Source of the DNA: Acidobacteriota bacterium
GTDB lineage: Bacteria; Acidobacteriota; Holophagae; Acanthopleuribacterales; Acanthopleuribacteraceae
Assembly: GCA_020439745.1 (NCBI GenBank)
Contig: JAGQSC010000015.1
Coordinates: 1-64,000, forward strand
Direction of reading: 5' to 3'
Length of the DNA: 64,000 bases
Within the stretch, counting starts at the first letter, position 1. Each line of letters opens with the position of its first letter. Below the pieces are notes generated by a model. The model saw only the letters and a list, made by a program, of their open reading frames with translations. It was not told the DNA's origin and searched no databases. Both the position numbers and the translations under genes were made by a program. Positions 43,353 through 50,575 of this stretch are shown here, one piece after another.

Positions 43353-45883
43353 TGTGACACCTCCCCGTTCAAACTCATCATGAAAGCCATCAAGTCGTTA
43401 AACTCGCGGGCCGTCAAACTGTCACCCAAGGTGGGTGGCATGATGGGTTGGTACCCCGCAACGACCACCTTGGTCGGTTCAAGGATGGACTCTTTGATGT
43501 AGTCCGCCGTATTGATTCTGGCTATCTCTGTCAATTCAGGGCCTATCCCGGCTGGGGATCCCTCACCGCCCACCATGTGGCAGGTGAAACAGATACCTTT
43601 GCCAAAGAAGATTTCCCTGCCTTTGGCCGGATCGCCAAAGGTCAACGCAGGGCCGGCATCAGCAGCGGCGGATTCCGCCTGGGCGGGTACATCATCCTTC
43701 GTAATCGTAATATCCCCGGAAAGACTCTCCAGATACGCGGCTACCACAAATAATTCTTGAGCCGAGAGTGAAATGGGAGGACGGTTAACTGCTGGCATGA
43801 TATTGCCGTAGCCCTCCACGATATAAGCACCAGGATCAACCATCGACTCAATGATGTATTGCGAAGTGGTCAAATCGGGCTTGTGCTGTGAGGCCAATTT
43901 CCCGACAGGCTTTAAGTCTGGCGCGCGCGGGCCCGCTTCGCCAATGCCGTGACATAACGCACAAGTTCCTTTACCGTAAAACACCTGCTCACCCAATGCG
44001 ACAACCTCAGCCTTGTCCATGCTGAACACGTCTTGATCCGCAGAGAGCTCCATCGGTGGCCGATGTTCCACTTGAGGGATACGATTGGCAAAAATAACGA
44101 ACCCGAATATGACGGCCAGGCCAAACACGGTGACCTTGGAAAACACCAGGAGACCCTTCCACCCACGTCCCTTAGGTCCATCCGCTTTCTTGCTCCCAAG
44201 GCTACCCAGCCACATGACAAAACTGGTCATCAACAGGAAGATGATCACTGAAGCAGAAATCTTAAAACTGGCCTGCCCCAAGGTTGGCAAAAACGCGTCT
44301 GGCGATGTGTCTCGCATAACCCCATACACGTGCCAATGTTGGCGCAAGGCCGAACGGGCGTAACCCATCAGGCCCATCAACCAACAAAAAGTGATGGCAA
44401 GGAGAAATAGGGCATATTGGGCACGAGCCGGGATGGTGCCCCAACGAATGCGTCCCACAATCTTGGCATTCTTGAACAGGGCAATATCCATGCTTGTAAA
44501 CACCACAATGGCCAACAAAACTGCCAGCACCTGTTTGGGTGCATATCCGATGCGTGTCGCTGCATCGACGAAATAGCCTTTGACACCCAGATAAATCACA
44601 AAGGTTGCCGCTAATCCAAGCACAAACCATTGAGCGGTCATGCCTTTGACACGCCAGGGAACTGTGGCCTCTTTGTTGCCGCGTCGGTAAAGCATGAAAC
44701 TGAGAAACGTCGTGAGGATCATCAGGTTCACAGCTGTGTTCTTTGCCGACATTACACCCAAAACGCCCAGTAAAGGGTGGTGCGTACCGCCCATCTTGCG
44801 GGCCTCCTCCAGAGACGCCACCAGCGAATGAGGTGTCGCCCAAACCAAGACACAAACCAACAAAACGATTAGCAGATACTTGATGTACTTTTTGTAGCGC
44901 TCGGCGCCCTCAATGCGTTCCATTCCCACCCACAAATAGAAGTTTGCGGATAGGAACAAAATGCCGATCATGATGGCTTGGATGATCCAAAGCCACGACA
45001 AGAATCCACCCATCAAGGTGATGCCCATCTGTTGGTTATGATCGTAAATTTCCTTGCCCAGCCAGTATCCCGCGAACGGCAACACGAGGAACACACTGAC
45101 CGCCACGAAATTGCCAATGTAGCCCATCCAGTCGTAGTACGCTCGCTGTTCATCGGTTTCGGCCGTCAAGAAGCGGAACCCTGCATAAGCACCAGCAATG
45201 GCCCCACCGAATACCGCGTTGGCAATCAGTCGGTGAATGTTCAACGGCTGCCAGGTGGCATTATTGATGGCTTCCCAAACACTGATCACAGATCCGGTAT
45301 CCATGTCGATGCCATTGGGTGTCATCATGAAAGTGGCCCATGCATTCGTCAGAACGACCAGCGCTGTTCCGAACACATTCAGGAGAATCCCCAACATCAA
45401 ATGCCACTTCTTTTTGTTGCCGCTTAGCCAATCCCAGCCGTACCAATAAAGATACAAGGTGAATGACTCAGCAAAGAAAAGTACGGGATAAATCCACATG
45501 GTGGGCGCAAACACGCCACTCATGTAATTCCAAAACGAGGGGTACAACGTGATCAACAAGAAGAGCAAGATGGCCCCTAATGTGGCGGTCGCTGAGAATG
45601 CGATCAGCGATAATTTAATGAATTCCTTAGCCAGCTTGTCGAATTTCTCGTCTTTGGTCAGCATCCCGATGTATTCGATGAGGATGGCAAACATAGGCAC
45701 GCCGAGAATAAACGCGGCGAACATCAGTTTCACCTGAGCTACAATCCACACGATATTTCGAGACGACATGCCCCCAAATTGGCGGTACGGCGGTATATCG
45801 CCTACGCCGTCGGCCATGGACCAACCGGCCACTAACAAAAGTCCCAAGACGACCCAAAAGCGTCTCCAATTGATCTTATTCAC
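43349..45883 (-). CDS. CydA-like membrane protein fused to two cytochrome c domains
   Basis: 844 residues. Seen: a signal-like N-terminus, then a CydA homologue of about 9-10 helices (FFAESFTLYLYWYGWDWL; VLTNAWATFMMTPNG; NIHRLIANAVFGG; IIQAIMIG), a linking helix near 580-600, and two class I cytochrome c domains with C-A-L-C-H (641-645) and C-F-T-C-H (765-769). By hand alignment to E. coli CydA: His186 is kept (His217), Met393 is kept (Met305), but His19 is Lys52, Glu99 is Tyr132, and the GRQPW/Glu445 region is changed to TRIGY. There is no Q loop. It may not reduce oxygen. GTG 45883 is chosen because GGGAGG lies 7 bases upstream. Confidence 0.85.
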   Translation of the reverse strand: MNKINWRRFWVVLGLLLVAGWSMADGVGDIPPYRQFGGMSSRNIVWIVAQVKLMFAAFILGVPMFAILIEYIGMLTKDEKFDKLAKEFIKLSLIAFSATATLGAILLFLLITLYPSFWNYMSGVFAPTMWIYPVLFFAESFTLYLYWYGWDWLSGNKKKWHLMLGILLNVFGTALVVLTNAWATFMMTPNGIDMDTGSVISVWEAINNATWQPLNIHRLIANAVFGGAIAGAYAGFRFLTAETDEQRAYYDWMGYIGNFVAVSVFLVLPFAGYWLGKEIYDHNQQMGITLMGGFLSWLWIIQAIMIGILFLSANFYLWVGMERIEGAERYKKYIKYLLIVLLVCVLVWATPHSLVASLEEARKMGGTHHPLLGVLGVMSAKNTAVNLMILTTFLSFMLYRRGNKEATVPWRVKGMTAQWFVLGLAATFVIYLGVKGYFVDAATRIGYAPKQVLAVLLAIVVFTSMDIALFKNAKIVGRIRWGTIPARAQYALFLLAITFCWLMGLMGYARSALRQHWHVYGVMRDTSPDAFLPTLGQASFKISASVIIFLLMTSFVMWLGSLGSKKADGPKGRGWKGLLVFSKVTVFGLAVIFGFVIFANRIPQVEHRPPMELSADQDVFSMDKAEVVALGEQVFYGKGTCALCHGIGEAGPRAPDLKPVGKLASQHKPDLTTSQYIIESMVDPGAYIVEGYGNIMPAVNRPPISLSAQELFVVAAYLESLSGDITITKDDVPAQAESAAADAGPALTFGDPAKGREIFFGKGICFTCHMVGGEGSPAGIGPELTEIARINTADYIKESILEPTKVVVAGYQPIMPPTLGDSLTAREFNDLMAFMMSLNGEVSQ

Positions 45884-45920
45884 GAGCGCGCCTCCCATAG
45901 AGTCATTGGCTTTCGGTCTA

Positions 45921-47957
45921 TCAGTTCTTGGACTCACCCTGTCGCGAGTACTCGAGCATCTGGCGCATGAACCCGATCTCGTTAATGGCTTCCTCGCTCT
46001 TGGATTTCTGTTCGGCAAGACCCTGAACGTGGAATGGGCACACTCCTTCTTTGGCTGCTTGTTCAGGTGTGGCCTGATCGATCATTCCAGCCTGGCGCAA
46101 CAGGTCGTTCATCATGTCGCGACCCCGCGCAAGACCTTCCTCCACACTGGCCATATTGATGCTTTCCAGTCCCTGCTCCTGGGCGACCTGCTCGACACGT
46201 TGCTGTGTCCGGTCACGCATAAATCCCGAAGGAACCCTTAAGATACGAGCCAATGCGTCTTCATCCCATTGCCAGTTAGAGTGAAGCGGCACACCTTCAG
46301 CATCTGTCCCGACGATTTGACCTTGCGAACGAGAATCTGACACCTCAACGACAGACTGCTCAATCATCAGGTCCCCAAGTTCCTCTTCAATGATTTGGCG
46401 CGCAAATTCCAAAGTAATAGCCGACAAACGGTTCATACGTGCTGATTTCTCGATGCGCGCCTTGGCTCTGCGCCGTTTGTAGGCATCGGTAATGTCTTTC
46501 AACGACAGACGAGCTTCGCGGGTCCAAACCAGTTTGCGCCCATCATAGGACGTCTCTTCTTCCAATCCCCCTTCAGAAGCCGCGATCTCCTTCACGCGGT
46601 CCTGAGATATCTTTTCAAAATTCTGAGAACCGCAAACGGCACATGACTTGGGATCGGCATGTTTGGCAGTTACGCCGCAGTCCATACAAATGGCCACGTG
46701 TTGATTGCGTTCTGCATGCGCCACAGCCAACTGTTCAGCCAATGATTCGGTGGCGTGTGCCGTGTATCGGGGCATGAAACGGTCCATGGCCGCGTCGATC
46801 ACCTTATTCGTGATCACGCTGTGGCCCTCTTCCATGGCGAGGCGCAGAATCCCGGTGCGTGCGATGCCGCGCACCAGACTGGGTACGCGTTCCATGCGTT
46901 CTTTGGCCTCATCGGTCCAGCGAATGCTCTCTTCAGCCTTCAGATCTAGCTTGGGTACCACCACGCGGGTGCTCAACAACAGATCGCATGGACACAAACG
47001 CAGCAGGTTTTCAGTGGTGTTGCCCATACCGCTTTCTTCATCTGAGCTATGCACGCCCACGCGTCCTATCACCAACAGCCATGGATCGATTTGGCGCACA
47101 TGGTTGACAATTTTCTGGAATGCCTTCCCGTCGAGTAGGGTCTTGGTAACCTCAACACCCTGTTCGCGAGCAACCACTTCTGCCACGTTCAAATGGGATT
47201 GATAGATCTGCGCCAAGCCCGTGTCGATGATCTCTTCGTGTAATTGGTTCTGCTCCTCAAAACGGAAAACCTTCTTTGCTTGGTCAGAAAGGATATCCAC
47301 GATGCCATTAAACACTGCGTAATGGAGGTATGGGTCATAGACGGAAATCAGTTCTATTTTCTTATCGAAGCGCCGGGCCAAATCGATCGCAGTCATCAAA
47401 CCACCAAATGAGTGGGGGCTGCCATCAATGGCCACAAGGATGGGCCCTGTGCCCTCAGCTTCCTTTTCGTGGCGCTTGATTACCCACACATCGCGATTGA
47501 CGTTTCGCGCCACCTGCGCACAGACGCTGCCTAACTGGCTATCGCGCGATTGGCCAATGCCCTGAGCCCCCAAAACTACAAGATCGTATTCTGTGGATGT
47601 CAGGTCTTTGATGATTTCGACGTAGTGCTTGCCATCCATCATGCGTCGAGTAAAGGGAATACCTTCATCGCGACACTGTTGGTCCATTTGATCCAGGTAA
47701 CTATCTGAAATGAGCTCCAATCCCATCGTGATCAAGCTGTCGTGTATCTTGCGCTGGCGCTCGATCTCGCCTTCTTGGAGGTATTCATCGGGAAGCGTGT
47801 ATTCCATCTGCTTGAAACGGTAATCGTGCATGCGGGCCGCATAAACGTGAGTGCCGGTCACTGCACCTTGGCAAGATGCCGCCACTTGCAACGCGCGTTT
47901 CGCTGCGCGGTTAGAATAGGCGGAATTATCCACAGGCACATAAATATGTTTGTACAT
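45921..47957 (-). CDS. Tandem UspA protein with three PCP_red-like domains and a zinc ribbon
   Basis: 678 residues. Seen: UspA domain 1 (about 1-165; VPVDNSAYSNRAAKRALQ, LVVLGAQGIG), UspA domain 2 (about 172-330; ILVAIDGSPHSFGG, LLVIGRVG), PCP_red-like 1 (346-395; RWTDEAKERMERVPSLVRG), a zinc ribbon C-M-D-C...C-A-V-C (424-442), PCP_red-like 2 (477-527, divergent), PCP_red-like 3 (562-616; WDEDALARILRVPSGFMRD) and a coiled tail. PCP_red was defined in protochlorophyllide reductase subunits and recurs in respiratory loci. First gene of the bd-like cluster; ATG 47957 has GAGGAG 8 bases upstream. Function unknown: sensing or assembly. Confidence 0.8.
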   Translation of the reverse strand: MYKHIYVPVDNSAYSNRAAKRALQVAASCQGAVTGTHVYAARMHDYRFKQMEYTLPDEYLQEGEIERQRKIHDSLITMGLELISDSYLDQMDQQCRDEGIPFTRRMMDGKHYVEIIKDLTSTEYDLVVLGAQGIGQSRDSQLGSVCAQVARNVNRDVWVIKRHEKEAEGTGPILVAIDGSPHSFGGLMTAIDLARRFDKKIELISVYDPYLHYAVFNGIVDILSDQAKKVFRFEEQNQLHEEIIDTGLAQIYQSHLNVAEVVAREQGVEVTKTLLDGKAFQKIVNHVRQIDPWLLVIGRVGVHSSDEESGMGNTTENLLRLCPCDLLLSTRVVVPKLDLKAEESIRWTDEAKERMERVPSLVRGIARTGILRLAMEEGHSVITNKVIDAAMDRFMPRYTAHATESLAEQLAVAHAERNQHVAICMDCGVTAKHADPKSCAVCGSQNFEKISQDRVKEIAASEGGLEEETSYDGRKLVWTREARLSLKDITDAYKRRRAKARIEKSARMNRLSAITLEFARQIIEEELGDLMIEQSVVEVSDSRSQGQIVGTDAEGVPLHSNWQWDEDALARILRVPSGFMRDRTQQRVEQVAQEQGLESINMASVEEGLARGRDMMNDLLRQAGMIDQATPEQAAKEGVCPFHVQGLAEQKSKSEEAINEIGFMRQMLEYSRQGESKN

Positions 47958-48049
47958 ACACGATACTCCTCTGCCCTGTACCGCGGAGAACCAAGCGCAT
48001 TCCACGCGGCTCAAGCTAAATAAAAAATAGGTGGCTTTTCTTATCACCT

Positions 48050-48079
48050 AACCTATTCGGGATCCCAAGAGCATGTCAA
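48050..48079 (-). promoter_or_regulatory. Promoter of the UspA/bd-like cluster
   Basis: Minus strand: perfect -35 TTGACA (48074-48079), 18-base spacer, TAGGTT. Predicted start near 48043, leader of about 85 bases. Confidence 0.5.
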
Positions 48080-48105
48080 TAGCAAACCGAATATTCACCG
48101 ACATT

Positions 48106-48134
48106 TTGCTCAAATCTCATCGTCTTAGTATTGC
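48106..48134 (+). promoter_or_regulatory. Candidate promoter of the unknown secreted protein at 48206
   Basis: TTGCTC, 17-base spacer, TATTGC, leader of about 65 bases. It is divergent from the promoter at 48050-48079, with the two -35 elements 26 bases apart, so shared regulation is possible. Confidence 0.33.
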
Positions 48135-48205
48135 TTATGCATCAATTAGCAAATCCTTAAGAAACAGCATGTTCCCGCAATCGTAGATCAACAGCGGAGG
48201 TAACT

Positions 48206-49093
48206 ATGTACTGGGTTTTATCGCTTTTTGTCCTTCTTGGAGATTGCTGGCTGGCCCCTGTCGTATCAACAGTCGGGCAACAATCTGAAAAGTGGATTGA
48301 ACGCATCCAATCGGATCCTGTGATCCAGGACATTCCCGACGTGCGATTTCAGATTCACATTCATGAATCTCATACAGCCACCATCTATTTGCACAAACCG
48401 GACAGTTGGCAAGGAGCTTGTCAGTTGGTGCCTTGGGCCGACAATGTCTGTTTTGCCACCATCACGTTCAGCGTAGGATCTGGGGACCGCCTATTGGGTG
48501 CGTCTCTTAACCGCTTGGAAGACGACCATTTGCGAGCATTTGTCGCACCACCGATTACGGGTTCGAACATGTCCGCGCCCATTTTCGGAAAACGCATGCT
48601 GGTTTACAGCGCCGAAACACCCACGCTTGCGGTGTCTATCGATGAAGTGCTTGCATTTTTTGAACGCCAAGTCGCTCAACCTCCTCCTGGGTTGACACAA
48701 GACGAGCGCGACGCTTGGTTAACCTACATCGAAGAGCTGCGGGTTAGTGACCCACAAGCGGCCGATGAGCTAGCCGATTCACTGCGTGAGGGCGATTCAT
48801 TGATTGATTCCTGGCAGGCAGATGAAAGTGAATGGGTACACTTGCGCAATTCCTACACCCCGTATCAACTGTCGCAGCCAGCCTTTCTATCTGCCGATGC
48901 CCTTGCAACCAGTCGAATTGCGTTGGCCGCATCACAATCTGACGCCGTACCTCTGGTCCAACTGAATCCCCAAGCCAGCTATTTGATCATTGAAGTGTTC
49001 ATGAACAACGAGGGCGATTCGCAACAAGATCAGTTGGAATCTGCTCTGACTCGCATCGACGTGAGTCGGTACCTCGATCTGCTCGCCGACTAA
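48206..49093 (+). CDS. Secreted protein of unknown function
   Basis: Not recognised. Seen: 295 residues with a signal peptide (MYWVLSLFVLLGDCWLA), a mixed N-terminal domain with FQIHIHESHTATIYLHKP and one possible disulfide pair (CQLVPWADNVC), and an acidic helical central stretch rich in Asp and Glu. No catalytic motif. GGAGG lies 5 bases before the ATG. Stands alone between two divergent/cytochrome units. Confidence 0.65.
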   Translation: MYWVLSLFVLLGDCWLAPVVSTVGQQSEKWIERIQSDPVIQDIPDVRFQIHIHESHTATIYLHKPDSWQGACQLVPWADNVCFATITFSVGSGDRLLGASLNRLEDDHLRAFVAPPITGSNMSAPIFGKRMLVYSAETPTLAVSIDEVLAFFERQVAQPPPGLTQDERDAWLTYIEELRVSDPQAADELADSLREGDSLIDSWQADESEWVHLRNSYTPYQLSQPAFLSADALATSRIALAASQSDAVPLVQLNPQASYLIIEVFMNNEGDSQQDQLESALTRIDVSRYLDLLAD

Positions 49094-49217
49094 ACGCCCT
49101 TTCCACCAGGCCTCCCATACGCTGATTGATAGTGCTTACCGAACACACCCCATCTTTGCCATTGACAAAGCGTCCATACTTGCCGATGGTGGTGAGGTGA
49201 GATTTTGTGGAGGGGCC

Positions 49218-49394
49218 ATGGCCACAACCACATTTGAAAACCAAAAAATCGACACCATCGACACACACGTTTCTGAGTTGTGGCAAACACCAACTGGGAC
49301 GCACACATGGGAATCCGGCACGTTTGATTTCGGACCTATCGTTCGATGTTCATCGATCAAGCCTCAAGAACGAGTCAAGCTCGGAAAGGAATGA
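49218..49394 (+). CDS. Possible small protein upstream of the cytochrome c gene
   Basis: 58 residues from ATG 49218, with GGAGG 4 bases upstream. The stop (49392-49394) lies 2 bases before the cytochrome c ATG, and the cytochrome ribosome site (GGAAAGGA) is inside the 3' end, as expected of translationally coupled genes. The product (TFENQKIDTIDTHVSELWQT) is soluble and polar with one Cys and no known motif. The 124 bases before it hold nothing recognisable. Confidence 0.42.
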   Translation: MATTTFENQKIDTIDTHVSELWQTPTGTHTWESGTFDFGPIVRCSSIKPQERVKLGKE

Positions 49395-49396
49395 TT

Positions 49397-49744
49397 ATGC
49401 GACGTATATGGATCATCGTTTTTATCTTGTTTGGAAGCTTCATTTACCTACAAGCCAGTGAAGGGCCAGAGGCATTCAAGGCCAATGGCTGCACCAAGTG
49501 TCACGCCATTGAAGTGGCGGGCATTGAGTTTGCGCCCGGCGAGCCGGAAGAAGGCGAAGAGGCCGAAGAAAAGGAGCCTGTGGATCTGTCCAAAATAGGC
49601 AGTGAAGTCAGCGAGGAACACATTCTCGCGTTCCTCAAACGACAGGAGGTAAGCCACGGAAACGAGAAAAAACACAAGAAAAAGTTCAAAGGCACCGACG
49701 AAGAGATGCAGATACTGGCCCACTGGTTGGCATCCTTAAAGTGA
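49397..49744 (+). CDS. Small exported monohaem cytochrome c
   Basis: 115 residues. Seen: a signal peptide (MRRIWIIVFILFGSFIYLQA), one haem motif C-T-K-C-H early in the protein, an acidic Gly-Glu-rich linker that interrupts the domain (PGEPEEGEEAEEKEP), then ILAFLKRQEV, a Lys-rich patch and a C-terminal LAHWLASLK helix typical of class I cytochromes. The axial Met is probably in DEEMQIL. The second ATG (49397) is 6 bases after AAGGA; the first ATG (49391) directly abuts it. Terminator follows. Confidence 0.85.
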   Translation: MRRIWIIVFILFGSFIYLQASEGPEAFKANGCTKCHAIEVAGIEFAPGEPEEGEEAEEKEPVDLSKIGSEVSEEHILAFLKRQEVSHGNEKKHKKKFKGTDEEMQILAHWLASLK

Positions 49745-49751
49745 TTCAAGG

Positions 49752-49776
49752 GCGGGTCGGTCTCCGACCCGCTTTC
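49752..49776 (+). terminator. Terminator after the small cytochrome c gene
   Basis: A 9-bp perfect GC-rich stem (GCGGGTCGG / CCGACCCGC) with a TCT loop and a short TTTCCCC tail, 7 bases after the stop. The weak T run may make it imperfect. Confidence 0.75.
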
Positions 49777-49827
49777 CCCAATTCAGTTCGTGACATCATC
49801 CGAATATCACGGTATGACTGGACGATT

Positions 49828-50460
49828 TCAGTTGAGGAGCCAGACGCATTCATCAGCGTCGCAAATTCCTTTTAAACCTCCCGGAACCGGCACACGATCT
49901 ATGAGCTTAAGATTGTATCTTTCGCCATAGAGACTGTTTATTTCCGCCGAAGTCACCGAAAAGGGTGGACCTGCCATCTCTGATTGATCGTAATCAAAGC
50001 TGATCAGGAGCTGAGGCGCACGGCCCGTCAACGCGACCAGATGCTCTGCGTATTTCTTTCGTATGGCTTGTGGCAGAGCCACCAAAGCCGCTCGATCATA
50101 GGTCGCATCGATGGGCCCAACCAACGTCTTCTGCAAGCAAAAGATGTCTCCCGCGAACAGATCAAGGTCCTCACAGGCGTAACGGACCACATCCCCCATG
50201 GCGGTGATCTGCGGCTTCAGACCCAAGATTTCAATCAGCTGCTCGATGGCTGAGGGGACCAGTTCCGATCCCACCACACGGTAACCCTTCTCCAATAGCC
50301 AAGCGATATCAATGGTTTTGCCGCACATCGGCACAAAAACACGGCCCGGTGCAGGAACCGCAAGCCGGCCGAAATGATTCACCAATAGTGGGTTGGGGTT
50401 TGCCTGATCAAATCCAAGTCGGTTTTCGCGCCACCGCTCAAACCAAAATTCATGCTCCAT
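49828..50460 (-). CDS. tpm: Thiopurine S-methyltransferase
   Basis: Cytosolic SAM-dependent methyltransferase for thiopurine-like or chalcogen (selenium/tellurium) substrates. Seen: the family N-terminus MEHEFWFERWRENRLGF, VFVPMCGKTIDIAWL with the SAM-binding loop, VVGSELVPSAIEQ, TYDRAALVALP and a conserved C-terminal domain. 210 residues, matching bacterial TPMT (about 218). ATG 50460 with GAGGAG 7 bases upstream. Divergent from the metzincin-type gene. Physiological substrate not shown. Confidence 0.92.
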   Translation of the reverse strand: MEHEFWFERWRENRLGFDQANPNPLLVNHFGRLAVPAPGRVFVPMCGKTIDIAWLLEKGYRVVGSELVPSAIEQLIEILGLKPQITAMGDVVRYACEDLDLFAGDIFCLQKTLVGPIDATYDRAALVALPQAIRKKYAEHLVALTGRAPQLLISFDYDQSEMAGPPFSVTSAEINSLYGERYNLKLIDRVPVPGGLKGICDADECVWLLN

Positions 50461-50575
50461 CACTTCGCTCCTCACAGGCAGGTTTCGCCATCCCTCTCAC
50501 CATTATCACAAACTTGGCCCGTGTGGTTTGTGAATCTCGCGTGCACTTATGAAAACCTAGAAAGGAGCACGTGTG

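Noticed and set aside
44262-44855. Antisense/out-of-frame frame of 197 codons inside the CydA-like gene
   Set aside because: Cys- and His-rich translation is a frame artefact of membrane-helix codons; the CydA-like frame is decisively supported.
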